In this document: positions 40,623 through 49,629 of the stretch, one piece after another
Numbering within the stretch: position 1 is the first letter of the stretch
Layout: the number at the start of each line of letters is the position of its first letter
The notes under the pieces: model-generated
Seen by the model: the letters and a program-made list of their open reading frames with translations, nothing else
Told to the model about the DNA's origin: nothing
Databases searched by the model: none
Program-made: the position numbers and the translations under genes
DNA from: an uncultured Erwinia sp.
GTDB lineage: Bacteria > Pseudomonadota > Gammaproteobacteria > Enterobacterales > Enterobacteriaceae
DNA: 64,000 nt
Direction: 5' to 3'
Assembly: GCA_945290265.1 (NCBI GenBank)
Contig: CALYQW010000003.1
Coordinates: 153,894 to 217,893 of the forward strand

Positions 40623-41644
40623 CGGCGATAATCGATAAAGGGGCCGTCAGCCACCGAACGTCGCTCAATCAGCGACGGCTGCACTTCGATAGTCTGCGGT
40701 TCTTCTCGCTTGCTGGTGATGCGGTCGAGCAGCATATCGAAAGCGGTTTCCCCCAACCGCTCTTTAGGCTGGTGAACCGTGGTCAGCGCCGGCGTGAAGT
40801 AGCGCGCGTTGCGTACATTATCATAACCGATCACCGAAATATCCTGCGGCACTCGCAGCCCCATCTCGTTGGCGGCGCAAATGGCACCCATCGCCATAAT
40901 ATCACCGCCGCAGAACACGGCGGTGGGGCGCTGTTTTTGCGATAAAATCTGCTGCATCGCGCGATAGCCAGACTCCGGTTCAAAATCGCCCTGCACCAGC
41001 CACTCATCACGCAGGGTAATACCGGCTTCCTGTAATCCCTGTAAAAATCCGGCATGACGTCCGCCACCGGTATTACGCTTCAGCTGCCCGGGAATGGCAC
41101 CAATATCGCGGTGCCCGCGCTCTATCAGATAGCGGGCTGCCAGATAGCCGCCCTGAAAGGCGTTATCAAGCACGGTATCGGTAAAGTCGCCGCGCGATTC
41201 GCCCCAGTCCATCACCACCATTGGGATATTGCGGTGATCTTCCAGCATGCCAATCAGCGCGTCCGGATACTCAGAGCACATCACCAGCAGGCCATCAACG
41301 CGCTTCTGCGCCATCATTGACAGGTAGGCCTGCTGTTTTTCCAGATTATTATGGGAGTTGGCCAGGATCAGGGTATAGCCCTGAGCAAAACAGCGATTTT
41401 CAACGGCTTCAATAATCTCGGCAAAATAGGGTGCCTCGCTGGAGGTTGCCAGCAAACCGATGGTTTTGGTGTGGTTCACTTTCAGACTGCGGGCAACGGC
41501 GCTCGGCGAGTAGTGTAATTCTTTAATCGCCGCACTGACCAGCTTGCGCGTGTCTTCAGCTACAAAGCGTGTTTTGTTGATTACATGGGAGACGGTGGTG
41601 GTGGACACACCGGCACGCTTTGCCACATCCTTAATTGTTGCCAT
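40619..41644 (-). CDS. purR: HTH-type purine repressor PurR
   Basis: The product has 341 residues, the E. coli length. It is a LacI-family repressor that binds hypoxanthine or guanine and shuts down purine biosynthesis. The HTH '[21 protein letters not shown]' (about 2-23) and hinge '[15 protein letters not shown]' are intact, followed by the periplasmic-binding-like effector domain. A PurR box lies about 50 bases upstream, consistent with autorepression. Confidence 0.96.
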   Translation of the reverse strand: MATIKDVAKRAGVSTTTVSHVINKTRFVAEDTRKLVSAAIKELHYSPSAVARSLKVNHTKTIGLLATSSEAPYFAEIIEAVENRCFAQGYTLILANSHNNLEKQQAYLSMMAQKRVDGLLVMCSEYPDALIGMLEDHRNIPMVVMDWGESRGDFTDTVLDNAFQGGYLAARYLIERGHRDIGAIPGQLKRNTGGGRHAGFLQGLQEAGITLRDEWLVQGDFEPESGYRAMQQILSQKQRPTAVFCGGDIMAMGAICAANEMGLRVPQDISVIGYDNVRNARYFTPALTTVHQPKERLGETAFDMLLDRITSKREEPQTIEVQPSLIERRSVADGPFIDYRR

Positions 41645-41689
41645 TACTGTTGGGCTCCTGGCGTAAGATAACTAACTGAAATTTACGTG

Positions 41690-41705
41690 GTTAAACGTTT
41701 GCCTG
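41690..41705 (-). promoter_or_regulatory. PurR operator upstream of purR
   Basis: The minus strand reads AGGCAAACGTTTAACC, a close match to the PurR consensus ACGCAAACGTTTGCGT with the central GCAAACGTTT intact. The rest of the 327-base purR-mepH gap shows nothing firm; sodB and ydhP, which occupy it in E. coli, are absent. Confidence 0.75.
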
Positions 41706-41971
41706 GCTACAGCAGATTCTGACTGGCTGAAATAAGCAGAATGCTGTGGTATACGCGTAGGGAAGGACTAAATCTTTCACAAGGTGGCTCAGGCTGTTAC
41801 ACAAGCTTTTTTATCTGTTTTTATGAAACAGAGTAGTCGATTCTAGCAAGGCCGGGCGAGGAAAACGAGATTTTTACTGCCTGTGACCGGGAAAATTGCA
41901 CATATCGCGCTACCCACAACGATTAACCTGGCCTGCTAACGCCGGGAAGGGAAAGATATTGGTAATAAGGG

Positions 41972-42811
41972 TTAGCGGATAGTGCCTGGCGTCATTACCC
42001 GGCGGGCACCAATATAATGATGCTGCCAGTATTCTTCATTGAGTGCTGTCACCTGGATATCTTTACCGGTACGTGGGGATTGAATAAATTTGCCATCGCC
42101 GACATAGACACCAACGTGGTCTGCGGCACCACGGCGATTAATGCGGAAAAACACCAGATCACCTTTCTCCAGACGATCGCGTCTGACCGGAGCGGCATCA
42201 CGAAGATGGTACATTTCATTGGCGGTGCGCGGGATCTTAATTTTCACCAGATCCTTATAGGCGTACCACACCAGTCCGCTACAGTCGAAACCGGTTTTTG
42301 GTGAAGAACCGCCCCACTGATAGGGTTTACCCAGTTGCCCCATCAGTTTGTTCATCACCGTTTCACGGGCTTCCTGATAGCGTGCGCGATGTATTTTGGT
42401 TAGTTTCAGCGGGATGCTGCTTTCATGCTCAGTGCGCGCCAGACGACGTTTTTCCGCGCTGCGGCGACCATAGCGCACCTTTTCTTTAGCCAGGCGGGCA
42501 GAATTTTTTTGGTTTTTATCCGCAACAAGGTCGGTACTTTTCTTCAGAGTGTTCTTTTTCACTGCCGCCGGACGGGTATTTTTTACATTAAGGCGACTCT
42601 TTTTATTCAGCGGTTCTTTTACTTTTTTACCAGAGTGATTTTTAACCGGGCGGCGCTTACGACGATCATCTTCACGGGCAACAATGCGCTCAGCTTTATG
42701 TTTTTGCTGAGTGACATTAACCGGTTTATGTGGCGATGCGTGCGCCACATTGAACAGGAGCTGGGCAAATGCCAGCATCAGAAGGGAGATCAGTAAACGC
42801 ATTTTGCCCAT
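41972..42811 (-). CDS. mepH: Murein DD-endopeptidase MepH (YdhO)
   Basis: The product has 279 residues from the ATG at 42811 (E. coli MepH 271). An in-frame ATG at 42871 would place 20 polar residues before the signal peptide 'MRLLISLLMLAFAQLLFNVAHA', so the later start is preferred. After the signal lies a long, very basic Lys/Arg-rich linker (about 30-150), then the NlpC/P60 domain: catalytic Cys in 'GFDCSGLVWYAYKD', His in 'AADHVGVYVGDGKFI' and 'QSPRTGKDIQV'. It cuts D-Ala-mDAP crosslinks to let the wall grow. The linker is more arginine-rich than in E. coli. Confidence 0.94.
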   Translation of the reverse strand: MGKMRLLISLLMLAFAQLLFNVAHASPHKPVNVTQQKHKAERIVAREDDRRKRRPVKNHSGKKVKEPLNKKSRLNVKNTRPAAVKKNTLKKSTDLVADKNQKNSARLAKEKVRYGRRSAEKRRLARTEHESSIPLKLTKIHRARYQEARETVMNKLMGQLGKPYQWGGSSPKTGFDCSGLVWYAYKDLVKIKIPRTANEMYHLRDAAPVRRDRLEKGDLVFFRINRRGAADHVGVYVGDGKFIQSPRTGKDIQVTALNEEYWQHHYIGARRVMTPGTIR

Positions 42812-43136
42812 TATCCGTTGGTGCCCTGCAATAACGACTGCGATGCAGTCAGTAAAAGACGTTTCTACCACTGGCAGAAAAAGTTACTTAATATTAATCT
42901 AATTTTTCAGAAAAAGGTAAGGTGTTTTTTGTTTCAAAATCACAGGGCGGGCTGTTTCACTAAATATGCAAAACAGGGTGTTGAATAATCTTTTGTTAAT
43001 CATTCATGTCCGGAATAAGGGTGAAAGCTATCACAGCGGCGATATTCTTACCTTTTTAGGACAATAAATACTTTCGTCCGTGGGCGGCCGTATAAAATTC
43101 TCATTTTCATCCTTCCGGCAGAGTCGTTACAATAAG

Positions 43137-43195
43137 CAGGTTCCAAAAAAGAGCCTGGCACCTCAGGCTCTCATTACCCAGGTTCCTGAGGAAGG
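43137..43195 (+). promoter_or_regulatory. grxD leader with two mutually exclusive hairpins
   Basis: Stem A pairs 43150-43157 with 43164-43171 (8 bp). Stem B pairs CCTCAGG (43161-43167) with CCTGAGG (43185-43191), which overlaps the start of the Shine-Dalgarno region GAGGAAGG. The two stems share bases 43164-43167, so only one can form; B would hide the ribosome site and A would free it. CAGGTTCC occurs twice (43137-43144 and 43179-43186). Read on the minus strand, stem A followed by six T is a canonical terminator. Confidence 0.55.
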
Positions 43196-43200
43196 CATTT

Positions 43201-43539
43201 ATGAGTACTCTTGAAAAAATTCAGCGCCAGATTGCAGAAAACCCGATTCTGCTGTACATGAAAGGCTCACCGAAGTTACCGAGCTGTGGTTTTTCTGCGC
43301 AGGCGGTACAGGCTCTGTCGGCGTGTGGTGAGCGTTTCGCTTATGTGGATATCCTGCAGAACCCGGATATTCGTGCAGAACTGCCAAAATACGCCAACTG
43401 GCCAACTTTCCCGCAGCTGTGGGTTGATGGTGAGCTGGTGGGTGGCTGTGACATTATTATTGAAATGTATCAGCGCGGTGAGTTGCAGCAGTTGATCAAA
43501 GAGACTGCGCAGAAGCATCCTGCCGCGCCGGCAGAGTAA
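43201..43539 (+). CDS. grxD: Monothiol glutaredoxin 4
   Basis: The product has 112 residues (E. coli 115). It is a CGFS-type glutaredoxin that binds a [2Fe-2S] cluster with glutathione at a dimer interface and takes part in Fe-S cluster trafficking with BolA-type proteins. The active site is 'KLPSCGFSAQAVQAL' (Cys near 30), and the glutathione-binding 'WPTFPQLWVDGELVGGCDI' is intact. Its leader contains two competing hairpins. It is followed by a strong terminator. Confidence 0.97.
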   Translation: MSTLEKIQRQIAENPILLYMKGSPKLPSCGFSAQAVQALSACGERFAYVDILQNPDIRAELPKYANWPTFPQLWVDGELVGGCDIIIEMYQRGELQQLIKETAQKHPAAPAE

Positions 43540-43580
43540 GGGGGGGTAGCCCCGGGCGATTAGTTTGGCGTTCTGAATCT

Positions 43581-43613
43581 AAGCCTGCACTTTTTAGTGT
43601 GGGCTTTTTTTTG
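43581..43613 (+). terminator. Terminator of grxD
   Basis: A stem formed by AAGCC-GCACT and AGTG-GGGCTT (43581-43591 with 43596-43606) with a short T loop is followed by a run of T to 43612. Confidence 0.8.
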
Positions 43614-43621
43614 TCTGTTAT

Positions 43622-43971
43622 TTGATTTTTAAAGGTCAGGGCAAGGTCAACTACGTTTCACCATCCCGTTTCACGGGCTGGCGACAAGGGGCCTTCAGTC
43701 GCAAAGGCCCCTTGACCCCGTGCTTGCGGCGTCACTTCGCCCGCTGTCGCGGGTTTCCTCGGCCACGCCAATTTCTGGCGGACCGGCGTGATTCGACATC
43801 CTGTCTCAACACGCCTTTCGCCGCCGTCCTGGCGGCTCTTTCCGGGAATTTACGTTACCTCGGGTGCGTTCCTGATGCCGCCCAAAGGTCAAGGTCAAAT
43901 TCCAGGTCAAAATCAAGGTCAACGGCCAGGGCGGTGTAAGTTATTACGCCGTGGCGGCTGACGGCGGGTTA
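43622..43971. repeat. Dispersed intergenic repeat with GGTCAA ends in the lhr slot
   Basis: The stretch begins AAAGGTCAGGGCAAGGTCAA (43631-43650) and ends in clustered GGTCAA units at 43876-43925. Inside is a perfect 11-bp hairpin (43685-43695 with 43704-43714) and other GC-rich inverted segments. An open frame (43622-43939, 105 codons, very Arg/Ser-rich with 'SRSNSRSKSRS') covers it, but it has no ribosome binding site and looks like a chance product of the repeat. From memory, similar spurious small proteins are common in Erwinia and Pantoea annotations, which would fit a dispersed family. A fragment of the same end recurs at 60713. The helicase gene lhr lies here in E. coli and is absent. 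Confidence 0.6.
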
Positions 43972-44625
43972 TCAGGGGTTTCTGCTGGAGGGGGTGGGCA
44001 GTGGCCAGCCTCCCAGACGTTTCCAGCGGTTGACCAGTTCGCAGAACAAATCGGCAGTCTGGACGGTATCGTATAGCGCGGAGTGTGCCTGGGCATTATC
44101 GAACGGCAGACCGGCAGTGGTACAGGCTTTTGCCAGTACCGTCTGGCCGAGCACCAGGCCACTTAAAGCGGCGGTATCAAAGGTGACAAACGGATGGAAA
44201 GGGTTGCGCTTCAGGCTGGCTCGTTCAGCGGCGGCATTCATAAAATTAAGATCAAATGTCGCATTATGCGCCACCATAATCGCCCGGCTGCAGCCCTGGT
44301 CTTTAATGCCTTTGCGTACAACTTTGAAAATTTCATGCAGTGCAGTGTATTCACTGACTGCAGCCCGCAGCGGGTTGGTCGGGTCAATACCATTAAACGC
44401 CAGTGCTTCCGGCTGCAGAACTGAACCGACAAAAGGTTCGACGTGAAAATGCAGGGTCTGGTCTTTCTCCAGCCAGCCATCCGCGTCCATTTTCAGGGTG
44501 ACCGCCGCAATCTCCAGCAGAGCATTGGATTTGGCATCAAAACCGGCGGTTTCCACATCAATCACTACCGGGTAAAACCCACGAAAGCGGCTGCTCAGGG
44601 TATTAAATTCGTTTGATTCAGACAT
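43972..44625 (-). CDS. rnt: Ribonuclease T
   Basis: The product has 217 residues from the ATG at 44625 (E. coli 215); an ATG two codons earlier is possible. It trims 3' ends of tRNAs (CCA turnover) and matures 5S and 23S rRNA as a homodimer. The DEDDh residues are present: Asp and Glu in '[15 protein letters not shown]', Asp in '[11 protein letters not shown]', His and Asp in '[13 protein letters not shown]'. The basic and aromatic patches of the family ('HFHVEPF', '[14 protein letters not shown]') are kept. gloA lies upstream on the same strand. Confidence 0.96.
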   Translation of the reverse strand: MSESNEFNTLSSRFRGFYPVVIDVETAGFDAKSNALLEIAAVTLKMDADGWLEKDQTLHFHVEPFVGSVLQPEALAFNGIDPTNPLRAAVSEYTALHEIFKVVRKGIKDQGCSRAIMVAHNATFDLNFMNAAAERASLKRNPFHPFVTFDTAALSGLVLGQTVLAKACTTAGLPFDNAQAHSALYDTVQTADLFCELVNRWKRLGGWPLPTPSSRNP

Positions 44626-44728
44626 CAGCATCTCTCGGGAGCTAAAAGACAGCGCGCATTATGGCAAAAATACGCCGCTGATGCAGCATCAGGAACAGAA
44701 CAGGGTACCGCAGCACCCTGTCAGAGGA

Positions 44729-45136
44729 TTAATTCCCCAGGCCGTGACCGGCGTGTTTGTTTTCAATCAGTTCGATCTTATAACCATCGGGATCTTCCAC
44801 AAAAGCAATAATCGTGGTACCCCCTTTAACCGGACCGGCTTCGCGGGTCACGTTGCCACCATCACGACGAATACGTTCGCAGGTGGCAGCCACGTCATCA
44901 ACCCCTAGGGCAATATGCCCGTAAGCGTTATCGAGATCGTAGCTTTGCACGCCCCAGTTATAGGTCAGCTCAATCACTGCGCCTTCGCTCTCTTCGGTGT
45001 AACCCACAAAGGCCAGCGAATACTTATACTCGGCGTTTTCACTGGTGCGCAGCAGGCGCATACCGAGAACCTGGGTATAAAAATCAACAGAACGCTGCAA
45101 ATCGCCAACGCGCAGCATGGTGTGGAGTAAACGCAT
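44729..45136 (-). CDS. gloA: Lactoylglutathione lyase (glyoxalase I)
   Basis: The product has 135 residues, the E. coli length. It converts the methylglyoxal-glutathione hemithioacetal to S-lactoylglutathione using Ni2+. The four metal ligands are present: His5 in '[12 protein letters not shown]', Glu in '[11 protein letters not shown]', His in 'GHIALGVDD' and Glu in 'YKIELIENK'. In E. coli nemR and nemA precede gloA; both are missing here and an eptA-like pseudogene lies upstream instead. A 7-bp hairpin (44700-44706 with 44715-44721) follows the stop. Confidence 0.97.
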   Translation of the reverse strand: MRLLHTMLRVGDLQRSVDFYTQVLGMRLLRTSENAEYKYSLAFVGYTEESEGAVIELTYNWGVQSYDLDNAYGHIALGVDDVAATCERIRRDGGNVTREAGPVKGGTTIIAFVEDPDGYKIELIENKHAGHGLGN

Positions 45137-45232
45137 AATATCCTCTTAATGTGGTTATCCGCAGATAACCGGTAAAAAAATCAGTTTGCGCAATCAGTAT
45201 AGCGGTAACCTTAACATGTCACCGCGTCAGGT

Positions 45233-46870
45233 TCATGGCTGACGGCACGATCGGATCATATCCATATCAGCATGATATTCGTTGGTTTCCACATTTATCA
45301 TCCCCAACAGGGTATGGAAAACATTATTCTGCGAGACGTTATTGTTCTGCGCCCGCTGGCGTAAACAGCGCTGGTCGATGCCCTGAGCCGCTGCGTATTC
45401 CGGTGACAGCCACAGCAGCATCGGGATATGGGTTTGCTGAGAAGGCGCAAACATCCACGGCGTACCGTGCAGGTACATTCCGCGCTCGCCCAAGGATTCG
45501 TCATGATCGGACAGATAGATCAGTGCTACGTTGTAGCGGTCACGGTAAGAATTTAACAGCCTGATGGTATCGTCCGGGATGGTATCGGTATACAGCAGGG
45601 TGTTGTCATAGGTATTGGTCAATGCGTGACGATCGCAATCCTGAATCTGATTACAGTCACAGGAGGGGGTGAACTGGCGCATGGACGCCGGGTAGCGCAG
45701 ATAATAGGCCGGGCCATGGCTACCTATCTGATGCAGGACAATCAGGGTATTCTGTTGCCTGATGCAGTCAATATAGCGGTTCAGGCGATGCAGCAGCACT
45801 TCATCCTGACAGTAACCGTCACGGCACAGGTCTTTCAGTTGCCACCTGGTTATATCGCTATGAGGAATGCGATCGCAGGCCACTTTGCACCCGCCGTCAT
45901 TTTCCCGCCACAGCAGATTAACGCCGGCATGGGCCATCACGTAGAGCCCCCTTTCCTGGTAATGCGCCAGTGCCGTATCGTAGTCGGTGCGCGCCATTCT
46001 GGAAAACATGCAGGGCACTGACACGGCGGTTTCAGTACCACAGGAGGTGGCGTGGCGATAGTAAATCACCTGCTGCTGTTTTAACCCGGGGTTGGTTTCC
46101 CTGGCATACCGCCCAGAGAAAAGTTTTCTGCCCACGCCGTTTCTCCCAGCACAAAGATAACCAGGGTCTTTTCTGCGCGCTGTTAGCGGTAACGGGCGTT
46201 TGTCTGGCATCCAGTCCGGTGCGCACCAGCTGCTGGCTGCCGCTGAACCAGCGATTATCAATATAATGGCTCAGGCCGCTAATCACGTTGGCTGGCGTAA
46301 CCACTTTTACCAAATATTTGTTATTGCGTATCAGCGACGCATAGTCCTTATAAAATAATGCGGCCATCAGCAGAATGAACAGCGCAGCCGCCAGCGCGGA
46401 CAGAAGGCGTTGCAGCAGCGTCCGCCACCAGCAGTGGCGGGGACGATCTTTATCCTCCATAGCAGCAATAGCGGTATTCCTGCGCCTGCCAGCATCCATA
46501 ACACCAGACGCAGACTGACCAGCGCAGTGGCTTCCTGAATATCGATTTCGAACAGATTCTGCAACATATTGGTATCGATTACGGTACCAAAGCTCCAGAT
46601 AAAATAGCTGGCAGCAACGCTAATGAGGATCAGGATGGTCAGCAGTGGCTTGCGTAGCCAAGGTAGCGACAGCAGGCTCAAGATGGCGAAAAAGGCACTG
46701 CTCAACACCAGCGGCAGTGAGGCCGCAAACAGATAATCATGAAATGTCTCAAAGGGAATTGCCCTGATGGCCCGTACCAGAAAAATGCTGTTTAACACTA
46801 GTGAGAAGAGGGCAGCACTGGCGAGATTCAACGTCAGACTACGACAACGTAATGCAGGTACTAATTTCAT
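45233..46870 (-). pseudogene. eptA: Lipid A phosphoethanolamine transferase (EptA-like), frameshifted
   Basis: The whole protein can be followed across three reading frames. The N-terminal membrane domain is in one frame from the ATG at 46870. It shifts near 46437 (in a CCCC run) into 'ALFYKDYASLIRNN', shifts near 46170 (in an AAAA run) into the catalytic 'TLVIFVLGETAWAENFSLGG', and shifts again near 46108, where one T is missing between GGCGGT and ATGCC, into 'YARETNPGL' and the rest. The nucleophile Thr and metal ligands survive as sequence, but the family motif SDHGES reads SDHDES. Intact EptA adds phosphoethanolamine to lipid A and gives polymyxin resistance; this copy cannot make a full product. 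The symbol is by family resemblance. Confidence 0.88.
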
Positions 46871-47111
46871 AACTTTCCGGTTACCGAGAATTCTAACGAT
46901 AAACTAACGGTGATTGATTGGTAATATCTTATTTATATCGGGTTTGGATGCACAAATTGTGAAGAAATTAAGTAATAATTAGTCAAGTCTGGCGGTAATA
47001 ATCATTAATGGCGAAAACATAGCCATTACAGGATAAAGTTATTTACATGACCTTGCACCGTCCCACAGAGCTGCCTTCAATTGAAGTAAGCCTGTTATCA
47101 GGAGTGCGACC

Positions 47112-47354
47112 ATGACCGATCGGCAGTTAGAGCTATTTCCCATCCCTAACCCCTGTCGGGGTATTTGCCAGACTGACCAACGCGGTTATTGTTTGGGATG
47201 TCTGCGTAACCGCGATGAGCGCTTTCGCTGGATGTCGTTAAGCGATGCGGAAAAACGTCAAGTGCTGCGTTTATGCTATCAGCGAGCACTGCGTATGCAG
47301 CGTAACCAGGCTGCTGAACCGCCGCCGCCGCCTTCCCAACCGGGATTGTTTTGA
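47112..47354 (+). CDS. ydhL: DUF1289 family protein YdhL
   Basis: The product has 80 residues (E. coli 79). Four cysteines in 'PCRGICQTDQRGYCLGCLR' (C-x3-C-x7-C-x2-C) suggest a small metal site, the DUF1289 hallmark, followed by 'RDERFRWMSLSDAEKRQVL'. The tail is Pro-rich and ends in 'PGLF', as in E. coli. An AGGAG site precedes the ATG. Its function is not known. sodC follows 142 bases later. Confidence 0.9.
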   Translation: MTDRQLELFPIPNPCRGICQTDQRGYCLGCLRNRDERFRWMSLSDAEKRQVLRLCYQRALRMQRNQAAEPPPPPSQPGLF

Positions 47355-47496
47355 TTTTATGCATAACCAGACTACAGGCAGCAGATCTGTTTGCGGCCTG
47401 ATGGTATTGGACAAGCGGCAAAACCAGCCTGTTATGGCACCTGCCGATGACACTTTGCAACACCTGCCTGCCGAGTCAGGCCCGAGGAGCAACAAT

Positions 47497-48021
47497 ATGA
47501 AAATAAACGCAGTTGTTTTGCTTATTTCTGCACTGGCGTGTAGTGCCCAGGCCGCAGTCATCAGAGTTAAACTTAGTCTGGTCACCCCTGAGGGCATCAC
47601 CAGCCCTGTCGGAGAGGTCACCATTGTTGAAACTGACTATGGCTTGACTTTTACACCGCATCTAACCGGCTTAACGCCGGGAACACATGGTTTTCATATT
47701 CATGCCAATGGCAGCTGTGCGGTAAGTATGGTTGACGGGAAGGCGGTAGCGGCGGGCGCTGCTGGCGGCCATCTCGATCCGGCAGGCAGCCATCAGCACC
47801 TCGGCCCGTGGCAAAACGGACATCTGGGCGATCTGCCGGCGCTGGTAGTTAACGCCGACGGCAAAGCCGATTATCCGGTGCTGGCTCCACGGATTAAAAA
47901 AATAGCAGAAATCAGGGGTAAGGCACTGATGGTGCATTTGGGCAGTGATAATTATGCCGACCATCCTCAGGCCCTGGGTGGGGGCGGTGCGCGCGTTGCC
48001 TGTGGCGTGATTACAGGCTGA
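47497..48021 (+). CDS. sodC: Superoxide dismutase [Cu-Zn], periplasmic
   Basis: The product has 174 residues from the ATG at 47497 (E. coli 173), which has a GGAG site and leads straight into a signal peptide 'MKINAVVLLISALACSAQA'; the frame is open upstream, but that part is not protein-like. Copper ligands lie in 'HGFHIHANGSC', zinc ligands in 'AGGHLDPAGSHQHLGP' and 'GHLGDLPAL', the active-site Arg in 'GGGGARVACGVI', and the two Cys of the disulfide are present. It removes superoxide in the periplasm. Confidence 0.95.
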   Translation: MKINAVVLLISALACSAQAAVIRVKLSLVTPEGITSPVGEVTIVETDYGLTFTPHLTGLTPGTHGFHIHANGSCAVSMVDGKAVAAGAAGGHLDPAGSHQHLGPWQNGHLGDLPALVVNADGKADYPVLAPRIKKIAEIRGKALMVHLGSDNYADHPQALGGGGARVACGVITG

Positions 48022-48170
48022 TAGCTGCGAGGGGGGGCAGAGGACGCAGATGATAACTGTGAGCCAATGCTCAACCTCGTATAGGATGGAATTGTAATTT
48101 AGCAGGCAAACTCGCAGAATAGACCGGTATGAAACGTGACAACTAGCAAGCTAATTATAAGGAGAAGCAA

Positions 48171-48608
48171 TTGGATACCGCATTAGGAACAGACCTTGCC
48201 AGACTGGTACGTTTATGGCGTGCGTTGATCGACCTGCGGTTAAAACCGCTGGAACTGACGCAAACTCACTGGGTCACTCTGCACAATATTCACCAGCTGC
48301 CACCAGAGCAGTCTCAAATACAGCTGGCAAAGGCGATTGGTATCGAACAACCTTCTCTGGTGCGCACCCTGGATCAACTGGAAGACAAAGGATTGATTGT
48401 GCGCAGTACCTGTGTCAGCGACCGTCGGGCCAAACGTATCAGCCTGACCTGTGAGGCTCAACCGGTAATTAATGAGGTTGAAAAAGTCATTGCGGACACC
48501 AGCGGCGATATTCTGGCCGGCATTTCACCTTCAGAAAGATCCATGTTGGTGGCTATGGTTGCCCGGCTGGAAAAAAATATTCTTGAACTGCAGAAAAACG
48601 GGCTTTAA
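48171..48608 (+). CDS. slyA: Transcriptional regulator SlyA (MarR family)
   Basis: The product has 145 residues and starts at TTG (48171) behind AAGGAG; E. coli slyA also uses TTG. It is a winged-helix dimer that counteracts H-NS and controls envelope and virulence genes. The conserved core '[23 protein letters not shown]' is split here by the DNA-binding helices '[20 protein letters not shown]' and the wing '[11 protein letters not shown]'. It converges with slyB across a 237-base gap. In E. coli ydhIJK lie on its other side; they are missing. Confidence 0.95.
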   Translation: MDTALGTDLARLVRLWRALIDLRLKPLELTQTHWVTLHNIHQLPPEQSQIQLAKAIGIEQPSLVRTLDQLEDKGLIVRSTCVSDRRAKRISLTCEAQPVINEVEKVIADTSGDILAGISPSERSMLVAMVARLEKNILELQKNGL

Positions 48609-48845
48609 CCGCTGATAACCTGCGGCCGGCGGTTAGCGCAGGGACATTGTCACACGGTTATCTTTTGTAATCTGATCTGCTCCTTGCCCGGTAACGTCAT
48701 TGCCGGGTACCCGTTTTAGCACCGGCATCACCGTTTCATCTTTAGTTGCGTCAGAGTTAAACCATAAAACAACCCCGCAACGTGCTGATCTTAATCAGGC
48801 GCGTTACAGGGTAGAATGCACCGGTTGCAGTAACCGGCGTAGAGC

Positions 48846-49313
48846 TTAGCGTGGAGAAACCGTGATTTGGCTTCCGTTGGATGCCATAGCAACACGCTGA
48901 CCGGCGGAGAAACGGCTGGCTGCCTGCTTCTGCACCACAATAATAGTGTTGCCGTCATCTTTCCGGATTTCCAGCTCAACACCGCTGGTTTTATTCAGCG
49001 TACTTTCAACGCCCTGCCCAGCAACCCCACCGGCAATAGCACCTGCTGCTGTTGCCAGGCTGCGTCCGGTGCCGCCGCCAACTGTGTTTCCAAGGAATCC
49101 ACCGAGGACCGCACCCCCAATGGTGCCGATCACATTGCTGTCATTACCGCCCTGAATTTTAATCGGGCGAACCGAAACCACAGTACCGTAAGAGACGGTC
49201 TGGATCTGTTTGGCTTCAGAAGCGCTGTAGGTATCACCAGAAAGAGTATCGGTATTTGCACACCCGGCCAGCGTTATCCCGGCCAGTGCGACGACTAATG
49301 CACGCTTAATCAT
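48846..49313 (-). CDS. slyB: Outer membrane lipoprotein SlyB
   Basis: The product has 155 residues, the E. coli length. The signal ends in LAGC (Cys about residue 18), giving a lipoprotein. The centre holds the glycine-zipper segment 'GGAVLGGFLGNTVGGGTGRS' and 'ATAAGAIAGGVAGQGVE', which in SlyB forms ring-shaped oligomers around outer-membrane proteins during lipid stress. It is part of the PhoPQ regulon in enterics. An AAAGGAG site precedes the ATG. Confidence 0.96.
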   Translation of the reverse strand: MIKRALVVALAGITLAGCANTDTLSGDTYSASEAKQIQTVSYGTVVSVRPIKIQGGNDSNVIGTIGGAVLGGFLGNTVGGGTGRSLATAAGAIAGGVAGQGVESTLNKTSGVELEIRKDDGNTIIVVQKQAASRFSAGQRVAMASNGSQITVSPR

Positions 49314-49629
49314 AGTAAAACTCCTTTTGTTACGGGTACTGCGTTCTAATCAGGCTGCGAGATACAAACCTATTATAGGTGACAACTCAAGAGTTTCTCA
49401 CTATAAGAATGAAAAATCAGGTAAGAAACCGTAGCCTGGATTAACTAAACGGCGAATCAATTGAGACATTAATGTAGAAAACGCCGTAATTCAGACGGGC
49501 TTTAATTAAGCGGTTAATTTCACCGTTTTAACAACGTCCGGGAAAATACCCGGTTAGCGATGGCATAATCAGGCCAGATCTGCCAGGCTGGCACAATGTA
49601 ATTGTGCCCATTAACAGCAGAGTAACCAG
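49314..49629. promoter_or_regulatory. slyB/anmK divergent intergenic region
   Basis: A minus-strand -10 box TATAAT (49372-49377) lies 59 bases before slyB, with no good -35, as expected for an activator-dependent promoter. I could not find a convincing PhoP box. Nothing else is evident in this 316-base gap. Confidence 0.35.

Noticed and set aside
43622-43939. A 105-codon open frame downstream of grxD as a real gene
   Set aside because: It has no ribosome binding site, an extreme Arg/Ser composition, and its end codons are just the GGTCAA repeat read in frame. A repeat element explains it better.
47245-47496. N-terminal extension of sodC
   Set aside because: The upstream open frame overlaps ydhL in another frame and is not protein-like; the signal peptide begins at 47497.
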